Notes: generated by a model from the letters alone, not told the origin. DNA of 25,236 bases from HK-STAS-PATE-2 sp035906575 (GCA_035906575.1 JAMIEW010000017.1:1-25236); one strand, 5' to 3'. Shown: positions 14,666 through 21,332, numbered from the stretch's first letter. Program-made: numbers and translations.

Positions 14666-14786
14666 CCCCTTGGTCCCCACGCTTGTGGGGATAGCGACTG
14701 AAATAGGATTCAAAAATCCCTCCGACATTACGTCGGAGGGATTTTTATTGATCTGACCTCCCCACAAGCGTGGGGAATGAGGGGTT
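14664..14786. repeat. Inverted repeat with three nested hairpins between secA and the next gene
   Basis: Outer arms 14664-14691 and 14759-14786 are inverted copies matching at 25 of 28 bases, with the three differences in one block. Each arm holds its own hairpin, CCCCAC-GCTT-GTGGGG. A perfect 15-bp terminator hairpin lies between the arms (14712-14746). The arms could also pair with each other to make one large cruciform. Confidence 0.85.
14712..14746. terminator. Bidirectional intrinsic terminator
   Basis: AAAAATCCCTCCGAC pairs with GTCGGAGGGATTTTT as a 15-bp perfect stem with a five-base loop, ATTAC. T-runs occur on both strands. It ends the secA and the convergent methyltransferase transcripts. 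Confidence 0.92.
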
Positions 14787-14788
14787 TT

Positions 14789-16207
14789 TTATTTGATTTT
14801 AATGGCGCGAATGGCCATGAAAAGTGGAAACTCGTTGCGGGCAAAGTTTTCTGCTTTTGCCTTAGGACCAGAATCCGACACGCGGTTTGAGATCAATTCT
14901 TCGATGCCGTCCACCATGAAGCCATGGCGAGCGAGAGCGTTGATATAGGTCTGCAAAGGGCGGTGGTACGAATAGGTCTTCTCTTCTGGAGATGCACCAG
15001 GGTGCATTTGGATTGGCTGTTCGTACTCCGTCAAATAACGGTCGATGCGACGGAATTGGAGTTTGCGTTCTTCATCCCAACCCCAACCGCTTTGACGAGG
15101 TTGGCGAAAGCCAGGGTGGTTCATGGTGATGACGAGCGTTGCATTTTGCTTGAGGACACGAGCAAGGCCGCGAAACATCGATTCAAGCGGATCCATGTTT
15201 TGAATCGCGAGATTGATGACGGCACCGTCGAATTCGTTCTCATCACGTTGCAAGAGCGCGGTGCGAGCATCGCCGACTTCAAAGGTTTCATTTGCTTTGG
15301 CACCTTTTTTTGCTGAGTCGATAAGGGTTTGCGAAGCATCGAGGCCGATGACTTTGGCGCTGACCTTGGTCGCGAGCAAGTGGCTGAAGGCACCCTGGCC
15401 ACAAGCGAGATCAAGATAGGTCATGTCTGCTTTTGGATTCAAGAGCTTAATGGCGGCAGGAAAGACAACGTCTTGCTGATAATCGCCACCAGTCTTGCCC
15501 ATATAATCGTCATACCAAGGTGCTACTGGCTCCCAGCTCGATTTTGGATTGTGAGCGCTGCGAGTGATGTAGGTCTTGCGTGAGCTATTGTCTGCGTTGA
15601 AGGGGCGGTCATTGTATGAACGCTTTTCATCGCGGTCGCCATACGATTTCTTTTCGCCATAGGCTGGTTTGTCACCGTATGAAGGCTTGCGGTCACCGAA
15701 TGATTTTGGACCTCCCATTGGTTTGCGGTCGCCCCAAGGACGAGAGACATAAGGTTTCTTGTCACCATATGAAGGCTTGTCGCCGTAGGATGGACGGTCA
15801 CCTCCGTAAGAAGGCTTGCGATCACCGTAGGATGGACGTTCAGAGCGTGCGCCATAGGCTGGCTTACGATCACCATATGAAGGGCGATCACCACCGTATG
15901 AAGGCTTGCGGTCGCCATACGAAGGGCGGCTAGCACCATAAGCAGGCTTACGATCACCGTATGAAGGGCGGTCGCCGCCGAATGAAGGCTTGCGGTCACC
16001 GTATGAAGGACGGCTCGAACCACCGAATGAAGGCTTGCGGTCGCCATAGGATGGGCGGCTGGCGCCATAGGCAGGCTTGTCGCCGTATGATTTGCTGGCA
16101 CCATAAGAAGGTTTGCGGTCGCCAAAAGAGGGCTTACGGTCACCGTAGGAGGGTTTACGGTCCCCGTAGCTTGAGCTGGAGGAGCGGGGATAGGAGGGTT
16201 TTGGCAT
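14789..16207 (-). CDS. SAM-dependent methyltransferase with a Tyr/Gly/Arg/Lys-rich repeat N-terminus
   Basis: A 472-residue protein. Residues 13-199 are about 24 imperfect copies of a YGDRKPS-type heptad (with FG, WG and YGGDRPS variants). This part is strongly positive and aromatic, poor in hydrophobic residues, and certainly disordered. Residues 225-472 are a class I methyltransferase: TYLDLACGQGAFSHLLA is motif I, followed by VIGLDAS, FEVGDA, AVINLAIQNMDPLES, LVITMNHPGFRQP and a C-terminal YSYHRPLQTYINALARHGF. The substrate is unknown. The Tyr/Arg/Gly tract resembles nucleic-acid-binding or phase-separating low-complexity regions. ATG 16207 is chosen; ATG 16219 adds four residues. Promoter and Shine-Dalgarno are not clear. 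The gene ends against the three-hairpin array shared with secA. Confidence 0.85.
   Translation of the reverse strand: MPKPSYPRSSSSSYGDRKPSYGDRKPSFGDRKPSYGASKSYGDKPAYGASRPSYGDRKPSFGGSSRPSYGDRKPSFGGDRPSYGDRKPAYGASRPSYGDRKPSYGGDRPSYGDRKPAYGARSERPSYGDRKPSYGGDRPSYGDKPSYGDKKPYVSRPWGDRKPMGGPKSFGDRKPSYGDKPAYGEKKSYGDRDEKRSYNDRPFNADNSSRKTYITRSAHNPKSSWEPVAPWYDDYMGKTGGDYQQDVVFPAAIKLLNPKADMTYLDLACGQGAFSHLLATKVSAKVIGLDASQTLIDSAKKGAKANETFEVGDARTALLQRDENEFDGAVINLAIQNMDPLESMFRGLARVLKQNATLVITMNHPGFRQPRQSGWGWDEERKLQFRRIDRYLTEYEQPIQMHPGASPEEKTYSYHRPLQTYINALARHGFMVDGIEELISNRVSDSGPKAKAENFARNEFPLFMAIRAIKIK
15611..16171 (-). repeat. In-frame 21-bp tandem repeat tract coding the YGDRKPS heptads
   Basis: About 24 contiguous units of mainly 18-21 bases, all multiples of three, with the recurring minus-strand core TATGGTGACCGYAAGCC and close variants. 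Unit sequences vary in third positions, and some units are shortened or changed (YGASRPS, YGGDRPS), which points to an old, slowly diverging tandem array, not to recent slippage alone. Confidence 0.9.
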
Positions 16208-16236
16208 AATGGCGCGCATGGTACACTAAATGAGAA

Positions 16237-16242
16237 TAAAAT
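16237..16242 (+). promoter_or_regulatory. Putative -10 box (TAAAAT)
   Basis: TAAAAT ends seven bases before the ATG at 16250. A weak -35 region means the call rests mainly on the box and its position. Confidence 0.4.
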
Positions 16243-16249
16243 CAATACT

Positions 16250-16507
16250 ATGATCCTCCGCTTTTTTACCGGCCTTGTTATCGCCGCCTTTGGTACCCTC
16301 ATGATCCTTAAAACCGAGCCAATCTTTAATTTCGTTGGACGTATCCCAACCGCAGAAAAATACCTCGGTTCTGGTGGTTCACGCCTTTTTATTAAGCTCA
16401 TCGGTATCCTTATTATCTTTGGTGGCCTCATGTGGGGACTTGGTTTGTGGGAGGGTTTTTTGCAGGCAACGATCGGTTCACTGTTTCCTAAATCCGACAT
16501 CCAGTAA
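16250..16507 (+). CDS. Small two-helix membrane protein
   Basis: An 85-residue protein with two transmembrane segments: ILRFFTGLVIAAFGTLMIL (residues 2-20) and LFIKLIGILIIFGGLMWGLGL (about 47-67), joined by a polar loop TEPIFNFVGRIPTAEKYLGSGGSR. The C-terminus is short and polar. I do not recognise the family. It is followed two bases later by a methyltransferase gene, so the two are likely co-transcribed; the methyltransferase could act at the membrane. Divergent from the repeat-rich methyltransferase gene. Confidence 0.75.
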   Translation: MILRFFTGLVIAAFGTLMILKTEPIFNFVGRIPTAEKYLGSGGSRLFIKLIGILIIFGGLMWGLGLWEGFLQATIGSLFPKSDIQ

Positions 16508-16509
16508 GT

Positions 16510-17121
16510 ATGCTACAAAGCCGCAATCAGCTCATCGATGCTACTGCTGTCTGCAAGCGCCTCAAGTTGAGCGAAGAGCAGTCATTTGCTGACCTGGGTT
16601 GTGGGGCTTTGGGGCATTTTGTTTTTCCTGCGGCAGAGATTGTTGGCCCGGGTGGCAAGGTTTATGCCGTTGATATTGATAAGACAGCCTTACACGCGAT
16701 TGAGCGTGCGGCAAAAAACGAGCATCGTTTTCAGATCTCGGTGATTTGGTCAGATATTGACATTGTGGGTGCCACGCGCATTCAGGCGGGCTCGGTTGAC
16801 TTGACGCTTATCGCAAATAACCTCTATCTTTCTGGCGATCGTCATGGACTCGTGAACGAGGCGATAAGGCTCACCAAGCCCGGCGGACGTATCTGTGTTA
16901 TTGAGTGGAAGATGGGCCAAAGGCCTATCGGCCCTGCCGCCGATGCGCGCATGAGTGAAGCTGAAGCAAAAGCGTATTTCGAAGGGACAGAATGCGTTTT
17001 TGTGGAGCGTTTTGATGCAGGTGACGAGCACTATGCTCTCGTCTTCATGAAAAAACGCATCGCATCACTCGCTGAAGTCTTGTCTGTGGCTCAACCTGCT
17101 ATTCTTTCATCCTCACTATGA
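16510..17121 (+). CDS. SAM-dependent methyltransferase
   Basis: A 203-residue class I methyltransferase. Motif I is FADLGCGALGHFVFPAAEIVG (residues 26-46), with DLGCG as the SAM loop. KVYAVDIDKTAL holds the acidic residue after strand 2, LTLIANNLYLSGDRHGLVNEAIRLTKPGG fits motifs IV-V, and RICVIEWKMGQRPIGPA the following strand, resembling UbiE-like methyltransferases of small molecules. No substrate is evident. The stop overlaps the next gene's ATG (ATGA at 17118-17121), so translation is coupled to the downstream membrane protein. Confidence 0.85.
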   Translation: MLQSRNQLIDATAVCKRLKLSEEQSFADLGCGALGHFVFPAAEIVGPGGKVYAVDIDKTALHAIERAAKNEHRFQISVIWSDIDIVGATRIQAGSVDLTLIANNLYLSGDRHGLVNEAIRLTKPGGRICVIEWKMGQRPIGPAADARMSEAEAKAYFEGTECVFVERFDAGDEHYALVFMKKRIASLAEVLSVAQPAILSSSL

Positions 17122-17540
17122 ACTTCTTCAAACCCCTTGTTTCATTATCGTTTTGGTTCTCATATTATGCTACGCCTTTTTCTCCTTGGGTAAGCAAGGC
17201 GATTTTGGCGGTAATGGCTGTCTTGGCTTTTGCTGCCATCATGCTCTTGCTTTGGAAGAGTCGCATCAAAGACCGTGTATCACGCCACGCCGCGGGCCGC
17301 ATCGCTGTTTGTGATTTGACGGCAGCGGTATCGGGTCTACTCTTGTGGTTTGTGACCTATGAGAACGTGCCGTTTTTATCAGCCCGTATCTTTTGGGTAA
17401 TCTGGCTCGCAACCTTTATTGCATGGAAGTATTTTATCTATCGCCGTCTTCAAAAAGACCAAAGCGATGAACGCATGCTTCAAGATCCAGAGCGCGCCGC
17501 TTACGAGAAATATCTACCGAAACCAAAAGGCCGTAAATAA
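17118..17540 (+). CDS. Hypothetical membrane protein
   Basis: A 140-residue protein with three to four hydrophobic segments: FKPLVSLSFWFSYYATPF, KAILAVMAVLAFAAIMLLLW, AVCDLTAAVSGLLLWFVTYEN and ARIFWVIWLATFIAWKYFIY. A charged cytoplasmic tail (RRLQKDQSDERMLQDPERAAYEKYLPKPKGRK) follows. I do not recognise the family. It overlaps the methyltransferase by four bases and probably shares its operon. No signal peptide apart from the first membrane helix. Confidence 0.75.
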   Translation: MNFFKPLVSLSFWFSYYATPFSPWVSKAILAVMAVLAFAAIMLLLWKSRIKDRVSRHAAGRIAVCDLTAAVSGLLLWFVTYENVPFLSARIFWVIWLATFIAWKYFIYRRLQKDQSDERMLQDPERAAYEKYLPKPKGRK

Positions 17541-17567
17541 GTTGACAGGTAAAACAAAAAAGTGAAC

Positions 17568-17589
17568 GGAGTATGTCATGACATACTCC
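17568..17589. promoter_or_regulatory. Perfect 22-bp palindrome over the yraN start codon
   Basis: GGAGTATGTCA and its exact complement TGACATACTCC meet at the ATG (17578-17580). The Shine-Dalgarno GGAG (17568-17571) is in the left arm. The palindrome is followed by ATTTTT, so in RNA it is also a hairpin that would hide the site or resemble a terminator. Confidence 0.8.
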
Positions 17590-17958
17590 ATTTTTGATAA
17601 GCCGCTCTCGCAACGAGCGATTGGCGATGGGGGAGAAGTGCTTGCTGTTGATTACTTTACGAAGCGTGGTTTTGAAATCGTCGATCAAAATATCCAATAT
17701 CGATTTGGTGAAATCGACCTCATAATCAGGCGTGGACTAACTCTGCACTTCGTCGAGGTGAAGTATCGTCGTTCGCTTACCTACGGTCGCCCCGAAGAGG
17801 CGGTGACGTATCAGAAGCTCAAAAGAGTTCGATTGGCCGTGATGCGCTACCTACAGGATCGTGGTTTGCAGGCACGCGATATTCAAATTGATGTTTTGGC
17901 GATTTTGGCACTACCAGCGAAAGAGATTGAATATACCTGGATATCGCCAGCGGTTTAG
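17578..17958 (+). CDS. yraN: YraN/UPF0102 endonuclease-like protein
   Basis: A 126-residue protein of the UPF0102 family, a restriction-endonuclease-like fold of unproven role (linked elsewhere to DNA repair, recombination or cell division). The motif order is correct: GDGGEVLAVDYFTKRGFEIVDQN (residues 16-38, with the conserved G-E-x-x-A), RFGEIDLIIRR (catalytic Asp in GEIDLI), HFVEVKYRRS (E-x-K), and GRPEEAVTYQKLKRVRLAVMRYL. The start codon lies inside a palindrome, so expression may be regulated there. GGAG is its Shine-Dalgarno site, six bases upstream. Confidence 0.93.
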   Translation: MTYSIFDKPLSQRAIGDGGEVLAVDYFTKRGFEIVDQNIQYRFGEIDLIIRRGLTLHFVEVKYRRSLTYGRPEEAVTYQKLKRVRLAVMRYLQDRGLQARDIQIDVLAILALPAKEIEYTWISPAV

Positions 17959-17967
17959 ATCATATTA

Positions 17968-17987
17968 TTTGGCTAATATTAGCCAAA
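17968..17987. promoter_or_regulatory. Operator-like palindrome upstream of the GT4 gene
   Basis: TTTGGCTAATATTAGCCAAA is a perfect 20-bp palindrome 17 bases before the -35 box. A half-site, TGGCTAA, recurs at 18013-18019 between the -35 and -10 boxes. AT-rich, with no T-run, so an operator is likelier than a terminator. Confidence 0.55.
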
Positions 17988-18003
17988 ATATGCCGGTACA
18001 CTC

Positions 18004-18032
18004 TTGACAAAATGGCTAAAATAAGGCAAAAT
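18004..18032 (+). promoter_or_regulatory. Promoter of the GT-B glycosyltransferase gene
   Basis: A perfect TTGACA (18004-18009), a 17-base spacer and CAAAAT (18027-18032). The leader of about 22 bases carries AAAAAGGA as a Shine-Dalgarno site eight bases before the ATG. Confidence 0.75.
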
Positions 18033-18060
18033 CGTCGGTCTCCTCAAAAAGGACATCTCT

Positions 18061-19254
18061 ATGCCTACTATTGCCATGATCGGCCAAAAGGGCCTCCCGG
18101 CTCGCTCTGGAGGTGTTGAACGCCATGTTCAGCATCTTGCATCAAGTCTCGTAGAACGCGGTCACCGCGTTATTGTGTTTGGCCGCGCTTGGTATGTCGG
18201 TCAAAGCAAGGCGCCAAAGGGCGTTGAGCAAGTTATCACTGCTGGTATTAAGTCCAAGCATCTTGATGCGATCACGCACTCGGTGACGGCGATTTTTGCT
18301 GCGCGTAAATTGCGACCAGATATCGTACATGTGCACGGTGTTGGTATTGCGGTTCTTTTGCCGTTGATTCGTTTAGTGGTGCCAAAGGCAAAGATCGTCG
18401 TGACCTTTCATTGTATTGATCGTGTGCGTGAAAAATGGGGTGCCATTGCTCGCGCTGTTTTAACCATGGGTGAATGGATGGCGTGTCATCTTGCTGATCG
18501 TACGGTTACGGTTTCGCAAGAGTTGGCACGTTATTGTGCAAAGACCTATGGCGTACAGCCTTGGTACATCACGCATGCTATCCCAAATGTGAAACCGCCC
18601 ACGGCTCTTGAAGAATCGTTAGCAAAACACGGCTTACAGAATAACCGCTACTTCTTGTTTGTTGGTCGCCTTATTTCAGATAAAGGGGCTCACTTGCTTG
18701 TTGAAGCATATGCAAAGGCCGCGGCTATGCCAGAATCTCCACTTAAAGACACGTCGCTTGTCTTGGTCGGCGCCTCTTCATTTACCGACGAATATGCGAA
18801 GCGTCTTTGTTATCGTGCAGCGATGATCCCTAACGTTCACTATCTTGGTGAGCGTGTTGGCGATGAATTGTTTGCACTTCAAGCGGGTGCTCTCGCGCAC
18901 GTCTTTCCGTCTTCAAGCGAAGGGTTGTCGTTGGCGACAATCGAAGCTTGCCAATTGAGCAAAACCGTTATTGCCACCGACATCGAAGCAAACTTTGAAA
19001 CAACGGGTGGTTGGATGGTGCCTGTTCAAGCAGAAGATATTGATGGTTTGGCAACGGCGCTCTTGCGTGTTGCTGCACGTAGCGATGCTGAACGCCGCGA
19101 GCTCGGCGAACGTGCCCGCGCCCATGTTGAGCGCGCTCATGACGTTGATGCTCGTTCGGCCGATATGATTCAGGTCTATGCTGACACGCTCGGTGTCACG
19201 CGTGAGTTGGTCACGCCTATTACATTACCAACCGATCAGCTTGCGGCGACCTAA
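18061..19254 (+). CDS. GT4-family glycosyltransferase
   Basis: A 397-residue GT-B glycosyltransferase. The N-terminal half has IGQKGLPARSGGVERHVQHL (residues 7-26, the glycine-rich sugar-acceptor loop with a GGVE motif) and PDIVHVHGVG. The C-terminal half has YFLFVGRLISDKGAHLLVEAY (the FVGRLxxxKG donor-site start), LVLVGASSF, VHYLGERVGDELFALQAGA, HVFPSSSEGLSLATIEACQL (E-x7-E donor signature) and ATDIEANFE. It probably moves a hexose to a lipid or surface glycan. Its own promoter has an operator-like palindrome upstream. It is followed by the sigma factor gene 86 bases after its stop, in the same direction but with a separate likely promoter. Confidence 0.92.
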   Translation: MPTIAMIGQKGLPARSGGVERHVQHLASSLVERGHRVIVFGRAWYVGQSKAPKGVEQVITAGIKSKHLDAITHSVTAIFAARKLRPDIVHVHGVGIAVLLPLIRLVVPKAKIVVTFHCIDRVREKWGAIARAVLTMGEWMACHLADRTVTVSQELARYCAKTYGVQPWYITHAIPNVKPPTALEESLAKHGLQNNRYFLFVGRLISDKGAHLLVEAYAKAAAMPESPLKDTSLVLVGASSFTDEYAKRLCYRAAMIPNVHYLGERVGDELFALQAGALAHVFPSSSEGLSLATIEACQLSKTVIATDIEANFETTGGWMVPVQAEDIDGLATALLRVAARSDAERRELGERARAHVERAHDVDARSADMIQVYADTLGVTRELVTPITLPTDQLAAT

Positions 19255-19271
19255 TAACCATCACAAAACCC

Positions 19272-19300
19272 TTGATTGAATCCGTTTAGGCGGATACCAT
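19272..19300 (+). promoter_or_regulatory. Putative promoter of the sigma factor gene
   Basis: TTGATT (19272-19277), a 17-base spacer and TACCAT (19295-19300), giving a leader of about 34 bases to ATG 19341. A TTG at 19302 would be too close to the box. Confidence 0.45.
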
Positions 19301-19340
19301 ATTGCGACCTGTTCTGCGCTCGATTCCACGGCCCCAACGC

Positions 19341-19916
19341 ATGAACCAGTTCATCGACCAATTCGATCTCTACCGACTGCGCACAAAACGTGATGCAGAA
19401 GCCTTTGGGCGTGTATACGATCGTTATATTGAGTCGATTTTTCGTTTTGTCGCCCTTAAATTACCAAATAAGGCGGCCGCCGAAGATGTGACCAGCGAGA
19501 CCTTTTTGAAGCTTTGGCAGGTTATTTTGCAAAACCAAGAACCTATCCGCAACGTGAGAGCCTTTCTTTACCGTCTCGCGAGAAATGGCATCGCCGACTT
19601 CTATCGCAAGCAAGCCTCCGAGGGGAGTGTAACGTTTTCTGACTCTGAAACGTCTACTATAGATGAAGACCCTGTCTTTTCGGATCGATCGGCCCAACAC
19701 CGGGCCATCGAAGCCCGAGCCGACTTGCGCCTCGTCCTCGACCAAATCGAACGTTTGAAAGAGAGCTACCGTGACGTGCTAATGCTGCGTCTCATCGACG
19801 GCCTCTCATTTGGCGATATCGGTAAGGTCTTAGACAAGAGCGTCGGTAATGTCCGTGTTATCTACCATCGTGCGATCAAAGCGCTCGATGGCATCATCCC
19901 ACCTGAACATGAGTAA
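19341..19916 (+). CDS. ECF-type RNA polymerase sigma factor
   Basis: A 191-residue sigma-70 family protein of the ECF kind. Region 2 is at about 20-90: EAFGRVYDRYIESIFRFVA, AEDVTSETFLKLWQ (the conserved A-E-D-x-x-S/T-E-T-F region) and RAFLYRLARNGIADFYRK (-10 recognition). A charged, variable linker follows. Region 4 is at about 128-185: LRLVLDQIERLKESYRDVLMLRLIDGLSFGDIGKVLDKSVGNVRVIYHRAIKALDG contains its helix-turn-helix. ATG 19341 is chosen; a TTG at 19302 is less likely. The last eight bases overlap the DUF5667 gene, so the two are coupled. Typical of a sigma/anti-sigma pair. Confidence 0.92.
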   Translation: MNQFIDQFDLYRLRTKRDAEAFGRVYDRYIESIFRFVALKLPNKAAAEDVTSETFLKLWQVILQNQEPIRNVRAFLYRLARNGIADFYRKQASEGSVTFSDSETSTIDEDPVFSDRSAQHRAIEARADLRLVLDQIERLKESYRDVLMLRLIDGLSFGDIGKVLDKSVGNVRVIYHRAIKALDGIIPPEHE

Positions 19917-21084
19917 ACGCGAACTTCTTAAACGCATGCAGGCCGTCAAAACGGCCGAGCGTTTGATTTCGCCTGATAAGCAGTGGGTGAGTGATGCGCG
20001 TGCGACATTAATGACTCAAGTAAAAAATTCATTACCTGCCCAGCCAATGCCAATGCCTGCCAAGGCAAAGACGGCGGTCAGTATGTTTGTTCGTCAAACC
20101 GTTTCATCGGTGCGCGGCCCGGCGTTAGCCGTGTCGTCGATTGTCGCCGCTGTTTTGGGCGGATCATTATTTAGTGTTTCAGCCTCGGAGCGTTCGCTCC
20201 CGGGCGATTTGTTGTATCCGATTAAAATCGCTTCAGAACAAACACGGCTCGCGATGGCAAAAACAAAAACCGATAAAGTAAAACTCAAAACCGAATTCGT
20301 TGAACGGCGCGTGAGTGAGATGAAAGAAATCGTCAGCCAGCCAGGTTCGCAACCCGAACGCGTCAAACTCGCGGCAGAAACACTCAAGCGCGATCTGAAT
20401 ACCGTCAAACAACAACTTAAAGAAGCAAAACAAGAGTTACCAGCCGCTGAAACAGCAAACGTTGCAAAGATCGTCGATAAAGCGACAACACAAGTCGCAA
20501 CGGATCTCAAAGAGATGAAGAATGCAGGCTCACTCACCAATGTGAAGTCAACGCTCTCTGAAGCTCAAGTCGCCGCCGTTGATACATCCGTAAGCGCCAT
20601 GGCGGTGCTCGTCGAGGTTCAAAAAAATCCAGACTCGGCGATTTCAAATGAAGAAGTCACACAAGCCGTCGCAACAAAAGTTGAATCGTTCAAACTTGAT
20701 CTCACTATCGCGACAGATAAGCTAAATGCGCTACCGACATCGACATTAGCGCCGGTACAAATCAACGGTAATTCGTCTGCCACAATCGCCATTACGGTGA
20801 CAGCCTCATCTTCTGCTGAGCAGATCAGCTCAGCGAGTTCGTCCCTGCAACAGGCGAACACCTACTTGCAAGAAAACAAACTCGATGAAGCTTCGTTAAA
20901 ACTTGTTGAAGCGGCAAAGGTCCTGGTGCAAGCAGATACTTCGATCGACATGGTGGCAAACAGTGCATCAACGACGCCTGTGATACCACCGGTTGAAGTG
21001 AGCGCATCTTCTACAGATGCAACGCCAACCTCAACATCATCTACTAACTCAACCACGAATTCAGCCGGTACGAGTACAAGATAA
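19909..21084 (+). CDS. DUF5667-domain membrane protein, candidate anti-sigma
   Basis: A 391-residue protein. Residues 1-69 are cytoplasmic and basic (KRELLKRMQAVKTAERLISPDKQWV, like the start of sigma-binding anchors). Residues 71-91 are one transmembrane segment (PALAVSSIVAAVLGGSLFSVS). The DUF5667 signature follows at 95-116 (ERSLPGDLLYPIKIASEQTR), then a helical coiled-coil region (KLKTEFVERRVSEMKEIV, ETLKRDLNTVKQQLKEAKQEL) and a Ser/Thr/Ala-rich C-terminal tail (residues about 360-391) typical of exposed surface proteins. Overlaps the sigma gene by eight bases. A role as membrane-bound regulator of that sigma factor is inferred from position and topology, not from a known anti-sigma domain. 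Confidence 0.85.
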   Translation: MSKRELLKRMQAVKTAERLISPDKQWVSDARATLMTQVKNSLPAQPMPMPAKAKTAVSMFVRQTVSSVRGPALAVSSIVAAVLGGSLFSVSASERSLPGDLLYPIKIASEQTRLAMAKTKTDKVKLKTEFVERRVSEMKEIVSQPGSQPERVKLAAETLKRDLNTVKQQLKEAKQELPAAETANVAKIVDKATTQVATDLKEMKNAGSLTNVKSTLSEAQVAAVDTSVSAMAVLVEVQKNPDSAISNEEVTQAVATKVESFKLDLTIATDKLNALPTSTLAPVQINGNSSATIAITVTASSSAEQISSASSSLQQANTYLQENKLDEASLKLVEAAKVLVQADTSIDMVANSASTTPVIPPVEVSASSTDATPTSTSSTNSTTNSAGTSTR

Positions 21085-21222
21085 AAAGATTTCTCCCGCC
21101 ATACAGGGCCACGCTGCAATCGCAGGGTAGCCCTGACGAGCGGGGGAATCTATCGCTCCGATGAGTTCGCTCATCCAAGCAAGTACCTTGTGCTTCCGCT
21201 CGCGCTCGATTCCGCCAAGGCC
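21082..21222 (-). ncRNA. Candidate structured small RNA
   Basis: About 140 bases on the minus strand lie after a perfect TATAAT. Hairpins are GGAATC...GATTCC enclosing GATGAG-CGAA-CTCATC and AAG/CTT plus CAAG/CTTG pairings, then a long final stem (AGATTCCCCCGC with GCGGGAG-AAATCT) that holds CAGGGC/GCCCTG and CTGC-GATT-GCAG. The last stem is followed by TTTTTATC, like an intrinsic terminator. The end converges on the DUF5667 gene. It does not match the 6S, SRP, tmRNA or RNase P motifs that I know. The opposite strand lacks a T-run, so a minus-strand RNA is favoured over a plus-strand leader. Confidence 0.45.
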
Positions 21223-21225
21223 CAG

Positions 21226-21231
21226 ATTATA
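21226..21231 (-). promoter_or_regulatory. Perfect -10 box (TATAAT) for the candidate small RNA
   Basis: TATAAT on the minus strand, start point expected near 21219-21222. The -35 region (TTCGAA at 17 bases) is poor. Confidence 0.45.
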
Positions 21232-21239
21232 AACGTCGA

Positions 21240-21257
21240 GCATTCGCCTTCGAATGC
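21240..21257. promoter_or_regulatory. Palindrome between the small RNA and S-layer genes
   Basis: GCATTCG-CCTT-CGAATGC, 7-bp perfect arms, lies between the divergent RNA promoter and the S-layer gene leader. It may be an operator or a leader hairpin. Confidence 0.45.
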
Positions 21258-21332
21258 ATCAGGGCACTTCATTCAAAACCTTCCTAAGCTCTGCTCCTAA
21301 GATTCGTTAAGGATCTATGAGCGGAACCAATA

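Noticed and set aside
15611..16171. Regular repeats that could be taken for a CRISPR array
   Set aside because: The units are contiguous without unique spacers, vary in sequence, and stay in frame with a methyltransferase domain downstream.
15523..16500. A long minus-strand reading frame in another phase across the repeat tract
   Set aside because: Repeat lengths are multiples of three, so any phase stays open. It contains only low-complexity His/Ala/Thr sequence and lacks the methyltransferase domain.
17542..17547. A perfect TTGACA upstream of yraN as a promoter
   Set aside because: No -10-like hexamer occurs at 16-18 bases; the nearest candidate, TATGTC, is 24 bases away and overlaps the start codon palindrome.
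19302..19340. TTG start giving a 13-residue longer sigma factor
   Set aside because: It would start two bases after the -10 box and adds a Pro/Arg-rich stretch outside the sigma region; ATG 19341 is preferred.
21061..21243. A 60-residue minus-strand reading frame (MLDVYNLGL...)
   Set aside because: It coincides with the hairpin-rich region, has no Shine-Dalgarno sequence and no recognisable domain; a structured RNA explains the constraint better.
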